DNA of 64,000 bases from JAEZJZ01 sp050949055 (GTDB lineage: Bacteria; Bacillota; UBA994; UBA5500). Position numbers and translations under genes: made by a program. This document shows positions 32,468 to 40,432 of this stretch, piece after piece (positions within the stretch are counted from its first letter, which is position 1; the number at the start of each line of letters is the position of its first letter). The DNA lies in assembly GCA_050949055.1 (NCBI GenBank), contig JBMNFA010000001.1, positions 62,001 through 126,000 on the forward strand. The letters are read 5' to 3'. The notes beneath the pieces were generated by a model. That model was given only the letters and a program-made list of their open reading frames with translations. It searched no databases and was not told the DNA's origin.

Positions 32468-33862
32468 TTAACTGGCTCGCAGCTCCGCCTGCACCCGCTT
32501 CTTCCACCTGCCCAGCTGGTAGCGCCCGAAGCTGAGCCCAAAGCGCACATACAGGTCGATGGTCATCGCTACCCAGACACCCATGATCCCATAGCCTAAA
32601 TTGCGGGCAAAGAAGTAAGAGAGAGGCAGCCGCACTCCCCACAGTCCCAGGGCGCTGATCACCATCGGAGCCCTGGTATCCCCAGCCCCCCGCAATGCAC
32701 CGTTATATAGGCCGGAAAGCTGCTGCGGTATCTGGCAGATACCCATCAGTACCAGATACTTCGCTCCCAGCTCAATTACCTCCCGTTCATTGCTCAGCAG
32801 TCCGAACACCTGCCTGGGGGTGAAGATCAGGAAGAAGGAGGTGAAGGCGGTAAGGATTATGTCCCATCTGACCAACTCCCGCACGTAACGCTCCGCCAGT
32901 TTCAACGATCGGGCTCCGATGCTCTGGCCGACGAAGGCGGTGGCTGCCATGCCAAAACCAACCGCCGGCATGTAGGATAGCGACTCGGCACTCATGCCTT
33001 GCTGATGGGCTGCCAGAGCAATCTCGCCAAAGCTGACCACCAAGCTGGTGAGCAGAATCTGCCCCAGCTGGCGAAACAGATTTTCGCCGGCGGTTGGGAT
33101 CCCGATGCTCAGCACTGTGCGCACCTCTTTCCAGAGGATGCGGACGCCGCGCAGTCTAAACAGCAGGTCCTCCTGTTGGTAGAGCATGATGTACAGCGCC
33201 AAGGCTGCACCACACGCCTGGGCGATCACCTGGGCCCAGGCAGCCCCGATCACCCCCAAAGCAGGAAAGCCCAGATTGCCGAAAATGAGTACATAGCTCA
33301 ACGCCACATTGATCAGATTGATCAACATGGCCACCTGCATGGGCACCTTGGTGTTGCCTGCGCCCCGCATGATGGCGCCCGTCACTTGCATCACGGCCAT
33401 AAAGGGCACGCCCCAAACCACGATGCGCAGATAATCGGTGCCAACGCTCAGCAATTCACCACTGGTGTTGTAGAGTGCCACCAGAACCGGACGGGCAAAG
33501 AGAAACAACAGCGTGGCTAGGGAAACCACCAACCCCATGGTCAAGAAGAAAGCCTGCTCGCCATAACGGCCGGCCGCCTGTTTGTCACCCGCACCCACAG
33601 AACGGGCGACCATCACCGTGGTTCCGGTGCCGATAGCAGCGAAAATGCCCCAGATCAGTTGGGTAATACGTCGGCCTAACCCGACTGCTCCCACTGCCAA
33701 CGCACCAACCCGGCCCAACATAGCTGAGGACACCATGCCAACGCTCATCTGTAATACGTTTTCAATAGTAGCTGGCCAGACCATGGCGAAAATGCGCCGG
33801 CGTATTTCCGCTTGACTCATGTCCTCGCTTAACGGAGGCCAGGTTCTCGCTCTATCGGACAA
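32468..33862 (-). CDS. MATE-family multidrug efflux transporter (NorM-like)
   Basis: This membrane antiporter of about 464 residues has twelve helices in two homologous six-helix halves. Family markers include MVWPATIENVLQMSVGMVSSAMLGRVG in helix 1 and GTTVMVARSVGAGDK, mirrored in the second half by QGMSAESLSYMPAVGFGMAATAFVGQSIGA. It expels cationic drugs or metabolites with Na+ or H+ exchange. TTG 33862 has GGAG 8 bases upstream and is my preferred start; ATG 33820 has a ribosome binding site only 2 bases away. The longer frame to 34084 looks untranslated. A second MATE paralog is at 49383. The two share the motifs but not obvious close identity. Confidence 0.92.
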   Translation of the reverse strand: MSDRARTWPPLSEDMSQAEIRRRIFAMVWPATIENVLQMSVGMVSSAMLGRVGALAVGAVGLGRRITQLIWGIFAAIGTGTTVMVARSVGAGDKQAAGRYGEQAFFLTMGLVVSLATLLFLFARPVLVALYNTSGELLSVGTDYLRIVVWGVPFMAVMQVTGAIMRGAGNTKVPMQVAMLINLINVALSYVLIFGNLGFPALGVIGAAWAQVIAQACGAALALYIMLYQQEDLLFRLRGVRILWKEVRTVLSIGIPTAGENLFRQLGQILLTSLVVSFGEIALAAHQQGMSAESLSYMPAVGFGMAATAFVGQSIGARSLKLAERYVRELVRWDIILTAFTSFFLIFTPRQVFGLLSNEREVIELGAKYLVLMGICQIPQQLSGLYNGALRGAGDTRAPMVISALGLWGVRLPLSYFFARNLGYGIMGVWVAMTIDLYVRFGLSFGRYQLGRWKKRVQAELRAS

Positions 33863-34135
33863 AGCACTCACTCCAAATCGTATTTCGTACCTTCTCCTAT
33901 TTTCTTCGCCAACAAAAGCAAATTTCCTGTGACGGAATCTTTGGAAAATAGACTCATCTGGGGAAAGTTGGGTTCCAGGCAGGTTGATGTACCGGGAGAC
34001 GGCAAGCCTTTTTCGCTTCGCCCCGAGCAGGAATATTGCACCTGGCGTGCGAACAAATAGTAATAGAACGTTGTACAGAGGCATGCTCTCTGCCGACAGG
34101 TTCGCGTATCAGCCGATGAAAGGAGGATGCTTGAG

Positions 34136-34297
34136 GTGAAGAAATACGTGTGCACAGTCTGCGATTATGTCTACGATCCGGCGCAAGGAGACCCGGACAA
34201 TGGCATCGAACCTGGCACTCCATTCGACCAATTGCCGGAAGATTGGGTTTGCCCGCTGTGTGGAGTAGATACTTCCATGTTCGAGCCGGTAGAGTAG
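34136..34297 (+). CDS. Rubredoxin
   Basis: A 53-residue rubredoxin: KKYVCTVCDYVYDPAQGDPD, then EPGTPFDQLPEDWVCPLCGV. The two CxxC pairs ligate one iron, and the aromatic residues Y4, Y11, Y13 and W37 match the family core. It carries single electrons in the cytoplasm, often for oxygen or peroxide detoxification in anaerobes. GTG 34136 lies 9 bases after AAAGGAGG; the in-frame ATG 34127 touches the ribosome binding site and is unlikely. It is a solitary gene upstream of the HD protein, and it is short enough to be missed by length-filtered gene callers. Confidence 0.95.
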   Translation: MKKYVCTVCDYVYDPAQGDPDNGIEPGTPFDQLPEDWVCPLCGVDTSMFEPVE

Positions 34298-34385
34298 GAA
34301 GTGCGAATTGACGGGCGGCATACCTGTCAGATTACTGGGCAGGACAATGGCCGCCCTCATCTATGGCGACGAATGGAGGCAGAAG

Positions 34386-35654
34386 ATGAACTTCCAGGAC
34401 TTGCAGATATCGCTGATTGACATGGTGATGAGCCTGTCGCAGGCCACCGACATGGTGTGTCCGACGGTAGCCAACCATCAGAAGCGAGTGGCCTACATGG
34501 CATCCAGCCTGGCTCAGTCCATGGGGCTGGATCATCTTCAGCGCAATCGGCTGCTGATGGCCGGCGCTATGCATGATGTAGGAGCGTTGTCGTTGGCAGA
34601 GCGATTGAGCGCTTTGGACTTCGATGCTGACGCCAAGGGCATGCGCGCCCACTCCCTGGCGGGGGCAGCCTTGCTGCGCACCTTTCCGCCCTTTGCCGAC
34701 ATTGCTCCTCTGGTTGCCTATCACCATCAGCCCTTTAGCGAGTACCACCCGGACATCCCCTGGGAAACCAGTTTGCTGCACCTTTGTGATCGGGTGGATG
34801 TCCTGCTCAATCATAACCAGCCGCTGCTGCCCCAGGTGAACACCGTCTGCCAGCGCCTGACCGCCGAGTCCCAAACGCGATTCAACCCAGAGGTAGTGTC
34901 AGCCTTCCTCACGCTGGCCAAGAAAGAGTCTTTCTGGCTGGACATGAAAACCAGCATGCTGGAGCGGGCGCTGCGCAACTTGGAGCGAGTGTCTATCATC
35001 GAGTTGGATCTGCCAGGCCTGACCGACCTAGCTCGCCTGTTCAGCCAGATTGTCGATTTCCGCAGCCGCTTCACATCTACCCATTCCAGCGGAGTGGCCG
35101 CCAGCGCGAAAGCTTTGGCTAGGCTGGCTGGCCTATCCCAGGCGGAGTGCGAGCACCTGCGTGTGGCAGGCTATCTGCACGATCTGGGCAAGTTGGCCAT
35201 CCCCACGGAGATACTGGAAAAGAACGGTCGCTTGACTGAAGTCGAGTTCAGCCTAGTCCGCAGTCACACCTTCTACACCTTCCGCACTCTGCAGACGGTG
35301 AGGGGGTTGGAGACCATGGCTGCCTGGGCCGCCCACCACCACGAACGATTGGATGGCACCGGCTATCCCTTTCGCCATGGGGAGCAGGAGTTGACCCTGA
35401 AGGCAAGAATTATCGCCGTAGCGGATGTATTCACCGCCGTCAGCGAAGACCGGCCCTATCGAAGCGGCATGGACAGAGATGCTGCCGGCCGCGTATTGAA
35501 CAGCCTGGCCGCCGGCGGAGGATTGGATCCCCGCCTGGTGGAGCTGCTGCTGGACAACTACCAGCAGTTGGACTGGGCGCGGCGACAGGAACAGGACCAG
35601 GCTACCCAGACGTATCAGCAGTTTTGGTTGAAGCTGCCCCAGGCTGGCAACTGA
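34386..35654 (+). CDS. Two-domain HD phosphohydrolase (HD plus HD-GYP)
   Basis: The 422-residue soluble protein has two HD domains. The N-terminal one (about 20-200) has NHQKRVAYMASSLAQSMGL and MHDVGALSLAERL but no GYP motif. The C-terminal one (about 225-395) is a fuller HD-GYP: GVAASAKALARLAGL, YLHDLGKLAIPTEIL, HHHERLDGTGYPF and ARIIAVADVFTAVSEDRPY. HD-GYP enzymes hydrolyse cyclic di-GMP; the first domain may be regulatory or act on another nucleotide. GGAGG precedes ATG 34386. No sensory domain is attached. A hairpin with a T5 tract follows at about 35689-35738. Confidence 0.9.
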   Translation: MNFQDLQISLIDMVMSLSQATDMVCPTVANHQKRVAYMASSLAQSMGLDHLQRNRLLMAGAMHDVGALSLAERLSALDFDADAKGMRAHSLAGAALLRTFPPFADIAPLVAYHHQPFSEYHPDIPWETSLLHLCDRVDVLLNHNQPLLPQVNTVCQRLTAESQTRFNPEVVSAFLTLAKKESFWLDMKTSMLERALRNLERVSIIELDLPGLTDLARLFSQIVDFRSRFTSTHSSGVAASAKALARLAGLSQAECEHLRVAGYLHDLGKLAIPTEILEKNGRLTEVEFSLVRSHTFYTFRTLQTVRGLETMAAWAAHHHERLDGTGYPFRHGEQELTLKARIIAVADVFTAVSEDRPYRSGMDRDAAGRVLNSLAAGGGLDPRLVELLLDNYQQLDWARRQEQDQATQTYQQFWLKLPQAGN

Positions 35655-35688
35655 CCAAGACGTCAGTAAGACGGCATGAAGACCCTGC

Positions 35689-35738
35689 AGCGGCTCAAGT
35701 ACAGCCCATCAGCTGGCTTACTCGGGGCCGCTTTTTGA
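35689..35738 (+). terminator. Probable terminator after the HD gene
   Basis: An imperfect stem (AGCGGCTC... with ...GGGGCCGCT) followed by TTTTT, 35 bases past the stop. Confidence 0.55.
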
Positions 35739-35867
35739 TCCAGCGCAGGTGGCCACTTCCTTCAAGGATGTGCTCTACAGCCGCTGTTTTAGCAGACTGC
35801 TAAACAGGGAAACCTTACTACGGCAGAGAATATGATCTAGGTTAAGCCTGACTAACGAGGTGTACCG

Positions 35868-38800
35868 ATGACCAAGACGGCTGGACTCGAACAGATCAGC
35901 TTCTTTCACCTGGCTAATCACCGTCTGCAACTGACTCGCCAACCAGGCGACCTGCTCTCTCTCAGTGCCTTCAGCGGGGACTTTCCCATCAGCCTCAGCG
36001 TGCTGGCGGGTGCCCTTCGGGCAGGCGAACAGCTACTATGCCTGCTGGGCAACCATGGGCTTGCCTGTCCGGTACCGCTGGCACAGCTGGCCCAAGTGAA
36101 ATCCATTCTGACTGAGGCATCCGAACAGGGGATTAAGGTGGAGATAGCTAGCTCAGTGGAGCGGCTGAGACAGGTGCCCTGGGAGTACGCGCCTCTAATC
36201 AGCTATCAACACCGTCCAGCCGGGAGCGGCCAACTGCACCGACCTGAGGACATCCATTACCATGGCAACGGCTGGTTCAGCAGCAGAGCTGCCTACTGGC
36301 AATTGCCCGACGTCGGTGCAGCCGACGACTCGTGGCTGGAGAAGCGCACTATCCCGGCGGAGATGGTGGTAGAGTTCTTGCGAGATATCCTGCCAGATTG
36401 GCAGCGACGCCGATGGCGTTTCCAGTGCGACCTCAGCTATGATCAGCGCCCCTTGCAGCAGTTCATCGTTCGCTCGGTGGACCAGCAGCGGATGCTGCTG
36501 GACATTGACTGGAATGAAGAGGCGGGCGACCAAATCGTCGACCGGGTTTTCCCGGGCCATGTCCTGCAGGGCAGCGTGCTCCGGCCTGGCCTTGCCAAGG
36601 ACAGGCTGGTGGGTGACTTAAGTGAAGATAATCAGCGGCTGACACTTGGCGGAGTGGAAATCCCTCGTTTCCTGGCGCAGCTGGCAGATGAAGGGGAACG
36701 ATTGCTGCTCAATTTCCAGGCAGGGCTGCGCCAGCATCGCTTGCTCAGGGGCCACGGGCGCTTGCTGCTGCTGCCTCACCGGGAAGAAATTCGCGGTATC
36801 GGAACAGTTCATGGAGTGCCTACCTTCCAGGTGGATGATTTCAGTGTCTCAGCCAGCAAAGTCTCCGCCAAGCTGCTCGACAGCCACGACTACCTGCACC
36901 TATCGACGGCCTGGGCTACTTTGGAGCAGGTTGCAGAGGCCAACATAGCGCTTTTTGGCCGCGCAGCGGACGGTTCTGCGCTAGATCCGATCAGTCTGAC
37001 CCCCTCGGAACTGTTGACCAACTGCTCCGAACGCCTGGACGGCCCTTGGCAGCAGATCGGCTATCCCCGATTGGAGCCGCCAGAGGCGGACTCCCCAGAG
37101 CAGACCGTTGTCGCTCATCTCAAGTTCCTTACTCACTGGGGCTTGCCGGGTGGCATCCTGGGCAGTGTCCATCGGCATGGCGGTCAGCTGATAGCCTTTC
37201 TAGAGGAGTTTGCACAGCAACATCGGGGCAGGATTTTGATCGTGGGCACCAAGACAGTGCTCAACTACTTGAGCCGGATCGCCCACCCAGGTGCCATCAT
37301 GCGCTGGGATCAACAGACGCCGGAAGTGGCGGCTGGCTGGAATCGCTTTGGCATCGTCACCGTCACGCCCAAATGGCTGGAGAGTGCGCCCTGTCTGGAA
37401 CAGATAGACTGGGACCTGCTTTGCCTGATCAACGCCGATTCATTGATCAAGTCGCGCAATTCGACCCTGTTTCGCCGCCTGAGCAACCTGCACAAACTGC
37501 TGTTCATCGGCCTGTTTTCGGACCTGAGTTTTCGGCAACGCAGAGCTGCCCAAGTGGCCATCGCAGACTTGATGGAGGTTGAAGACTTGCCGCTGCATTG
37601 CTGGCGCTTCCTATTGCGCAATCCGGAACAACCTCCAGAGCGGTTGGCAGGGGTACAGAAAATTGTCCCCCGAACTCGGGACGGCCTGCTGTCGCAGGTT
37701 TCTGAATCCCGCCCCTATGTCCTGGTGCGCTACGCCCAGAGACTGGTGGAGGAAGCGTCTTACGTTGCCGATAGACTGCGCAACAAGCGGGTATTGGCAG
37801 TTCCCTTCGTGGAGTATTATTCGGTGCGGCCCAGCATGAGTGACATGAACAAGCAGCAGTTCTCCTGGTACATCTATTGGCGTCACCAGGTAGGACAGGG
37901 GCAGTATTTGGACAGCGGTCTGGACTACATAACGCTTTTGGCGGCCGAACTGCTCAACCAGATTGGAGTGGATAGCCCTCTGCAAGGGTACCAACGGCTG
38001 CATCAGCTTTGGCTACACTATCGTCGGCCATTTCCCAGCTTGGATAACAGCATCCTGCACTGGATGGTGGATTACCTATTGGAATACCAGCTGCCGATCG
38101 ATCCGCTGCAGCCGTATAGAGAAGCCGCGGAAATGGGGGTCGCGGTACCCGCGGTCGATCTGCTGTTACATCGGTTCGTGGGCCGCCCCTTTTCAGAGGT
38201 ACCCTACTGTCTGGTGGCCTCCCTCTCCAGCTACCGGGCAGAGCGCAGCAAGTTCATCCTAGATGGCCATCAGGAACTGTTTCAGCAAGCTGTCTGCGCC
38301 GCCCTCGATGGGGTAAACGAACACTGGCGTTCCACCTTGGGGCAGGGGATTTGGGAGTACTTCCGCCCGCGAAGATATCGGCTGATCAGGCGCCGCCTCT
38401 TTCAGAACGCGCCCTTCCATGGCCGCAGCCGACTGATCAACTTCGGCAGCGCACTTCCGTACAGCGAACAGGCGGCTCTCCGCTCCCTGGTCACTGGGGT
38501 GATCAAACACACCGAGAATTTCCTACGCCAGCTCCACGGTTATCGGGGGAAGCTGCGTGCTTATCATCTGCCGACCGCATTGATGTCCTTGATCGAGGAG
38601 CGATTGCAGGACTTCAGAGGCCACAAAATGGCCAGGGAACCAATTGAGATAGACCTCGGCAGGGTGCAGCAGTTGACGGAGCAGTCTGACCAAATGCGTG
38701 ACCTGCTGCTCAGCCTGAGTCAATCAGAGCAGGCTGAGCAAGGCAGCGAGAAGCAGCTGCCTGAATTGACAGCGTCCGCTAATCCACCCATCTCGCCGCC

Positions 38801-39113
38801 GGCAGAGGCCCCGCCTGCCACTACAGCCAACCTGCAGCCAGACGATGGCTGGAGGCAGCTGTTTGCCGGCCTGAGCGCACTAGATCGGCAGGCACTGTCC
38901 ATATTGGCTCACTCAGAACAGGAAGACGCCTGGCGTCAGTTCTGCCTGGACATCGGAGAGATGCCCGAGGTGCTGTTGGATCGAGTGAATGCTTTATCCC
39001 TGGAGACCATCAGCGATCTGCTGGTAGAAGACGAGACTGGCAGACCGCAAATCATGCCAGAGTACTTGACGGAGGTCTTGCGACAGCTGGCCAGGGAAGT
39101 AGATCATGGGTGA
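35868..39113 (+). CDS. TerB_N/TerB_C protein with inactive SNF2-like ATPase domain
   Basis: The 1081-residue protein opens a three-gene operon. Residues ~1-400 are of unknown fold. Residues ~410-590 follow the SNF2 helicase N-half layout (GGILGSVHRHGGQLIAFL, RILIVGTKTVLNYLSR, WDLLCLINADSLIKS, HKLLFIGLF) but both ATPase motifs are gone: the Walker A GKT is HGGQ and the DEAH-type box is INAD. Residues ~640-850 resemble TerB_N (MNKQQFSWYIYWRHQVGQG, LLNQIGVDSPLQGYQRL), and the last 90 resemble TerB_C. No TM segments. ATG 35868 follows GAGGTG. The stop overlaps the next gene's ribosome binding site. A scaffold for the following ATPase and helicase is inferred. Confidence 0.85.
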   Translation: MTKTAGLEQISFFHLANHRLQLTRQPGDLLSLSAFSGDFPISLSVLAGALRAGEQLLCLLGNHGLACPVPLAQLAQVKSILTEASEQGIKVEIASSVERLRQVPWEYAPLISYQHRPAGSGQLHRPEDIHYHGNGWFSSRAAYWQLPDVGAADDSWLEKRTIPAEMVVEFLRDILPDWQRRRWRFQCDLSYDQRPLQQFIVRSVDQQRMLLDIDWNEEAGDQIVDRVFPGHVLQGSVLRPGLAKDRLVGDLSEDNQRLTLGGVEIPRFLAQLADEGERLLLNFQAGLRQHRLLRGHGRLLLLPHREEIRGIGTVHGVPTFQVDDFSVSASKVSAKLLDSHDYLHLSTAWATLEQVAEANIALFGRAADGSALDPISLTPSELLTNCSERLDGPWQQIGYPRLEPPEADSPEQTVVAHLKFLTHWGLPGGILGSVHRHGGQLIAFLEEFAQQHRGRILIVGTKTVLNYLSRIAHPGAIMRWDQQTPEVAAGWNRFGIVTVTPKWLESAPCLEQIDWDLLCLINADSLIKSRNSTLFRRLSNLHKLLFIGLFSDLSFRQRRAAQVAIADLMEVEDLPLHCWRFLLRNPEQPPERLAGVQKIVPRTRDGLLSQVSESRPYVLVRYAQRLVEEASYVADRLRNKRVLAVPFVEYYSVRPSMSDMNKQQFSWYIYWRHQVGQGQYLDSGLDYITLLAAELLNQIGVDSPLQGYQRLHQLWLHYRRPFPSLDNSILHWMVDYLLEYQLPIDPLQPYREAAEMGVAVPAVDLLLHRFVGRPFSEVPYCLVASLSSYRAERSKFILDGHQELFQQAVCAALDGVNEHWRSTLGQGIWEYFRPRRYRLIRRRLFQNAPFHGRSRLINFGSALPYSEQAALRSLVTGVIKHTENFLRQLHGYRGKLRAYHLPTALMSLIEERLQDFRGHKMAREPIEIDLGRVQQLTEQSDQMRDLLLSLSQSEQAEQGSEKQLPELTASANPPISPPAEAPPATTANLQPDDGWRQLFAGLSALDRQALSILAHSEQEDAWRQFCLDIGEMPEVLLDRVNALSLETISDLLVEDETGRPQIMPEYLTEVLRQLAREVDHG

Positions 39114-39124
39114 GGTGTATGCAA

Positions 39125-40432
39125 ATGACTGATCGGATTCCCCGCAGAGTATCCACAGCTCTGCTCAACTCACTGTCTGCCGGGGTGGTGCCTCGGATCG
39201 GGTTGGAATACATCGCGGTGGGGAGAGCGGCGGAGATCAAAGCCATGCTGTTGGACCTGGAGGACATCGCCGCTGGCGGTGCTGGCTGGCGCTTGATCTG
39301 CGGCCGCTACGGTTCCGGAAAGAGTTTTCTGCTGCAGTTGCTGCGCAATCACGCCATGGACCGCAGGTTTGTGGTGGCGGATGCCGACCTGTCACCAGAA
39401 AGGCGACTGTCTGGTTCGCAGCGACAAGGGGTGGCTACCTACCGGGAACTGATGAAGAACATGGCCACCAGGACCAGACCGGATGGAGGTGCTTTGCCTG
39501 CGATCTTGGAGCGCTGGATATCCTCCATTTCATCCCAGGTGAAGCAGGAGACCGGCTTGGCTCCCCAGGAAGAGGCGTTCTTGCAGGCAGTTGAACAGCG
39601 CATCATGGCAGTGGTCAGCAACATGGAAGGGCTGGTGCACGGATTCGATTTTGCCACCGTGTTGGCTAGCTATTGGCGGGGACATCGGCAGGAGCAGGAC
39701 CAGCTGAAGGATGCCGCCTTACGTTGGTTGCGGGGAGAGTTCGCCACCAAGACAGATGCCCGGGCAGCACTGGGAGTAAGGGTGATTGTCGACGACGACT
39801 CCTGGTACGACTATATCAAGCTGATGGCTCGTTTCGTCACCGACATCGGATACAAGGGCTTGATTATCCTGCTGGATGAGTTGGTTAATCTATACAAGAT
39901 CAGTCACAGCCTTTCCCGGCAAGCCAACTATGAGAAGCTGTTGACGATGTTCAACGATACCATGCAGGGCAAGGCAGAACATCTAGGGATCATCCTGGCA
40001 GGCACACCTCAGTTTGTGGATGACACCCGCCGGGGATTGTTTAGCTATGAAGCGCTACGCTCCCGACTAGCCGCCAGTCGCTTCATGCGGGAAGGTCTGC
40101 AGGATACCGCCAGCCCCATTTTGCGGCTACAGCCACTGTCCCACGAAGAGCTGTATGTATTGTTGACCAGACTGCAGACTGTGTACAGGTCCCATCACGG
40201 ACAGGAAGTAGCGCTGGGGGAAGCGCAGTTGACAGAGTTCCTGCAGATCGCATTTGACCGTTTGGGGGCTCGGGAACTGCTGACGCCGCGGGAGATTATC
40301 CGCGACTTCATCACTCTGCTCAACCTGTTGCGTCAAAACCCCGATCTGACTTTTGCAGAACTGGTGCAGTCTTCCGAATGGCAGCATCAGCGGCAGCAGG
40401 ACGACGACCAGCTGGCGGAGTTCATGCTGTGA
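39125..40432 (+). CDS. BrxD-like P-loop ATPase (DUF2791)
   Basis: The 435-residue protein matches the DUF2791/BREX BrxD ATPases (PF10923): RIGLEYIAVGR before the P-loop, Walker A GRYGSGKS at 60-67, VVADADLSPERRL, Walker B LIILLDE at 246-252 followed by LVNLYKI, then a sensor region GIILAGTPQFVDD. BrxD occurs with the helicase BrxHI in type 2 BREX phage-defence loci. ATG 39125 is preferred because GAGGTG lies 7 bases upstream, inside the end of the previous gene; ATG 39119 and GTG 39110 are too close. It overlaps the helicase gene by 4 bases. No PglX, PglZ, BrxC or BrxA gene is present. Confidence 0.92.
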   Translation: MTDRIPRRVSTALLNSLSAGVVPRIGLEYIAVGRAAEIKAMLLDLEDIAAGGAGWRLICGRYGSGKSFLLQLLRNHAMDRRFVVADADLSPERRLSGSQRQGVATYRELMKNMATRTRPDGGALPAILERWISSISSQVKQETGLAPQEEAFLQAVEQRIMAVVSNMEGLVHGFDFATVLASYWRGHRQEQDQLKDAALRWLRGEFATKTDARAALGVRVIVDDDSWYDYIKLMARFVTDIGYKGLIILLDELVNLYKISHSLSRQANYEKLLTMFNDTMQGKAEHLGIILAGTPQFVDDTRRGLFSYEALRSRLAASRFMREGLQDTASPILRLQPLSHEELYVLLTRLQTVYRSHHGQEVALGEAQLTEFLQIAFDRLGARELLTPREIIRDFITLLNLLRQNPDLTFAELVQSSEWQHQRQQDDDQLAEFML

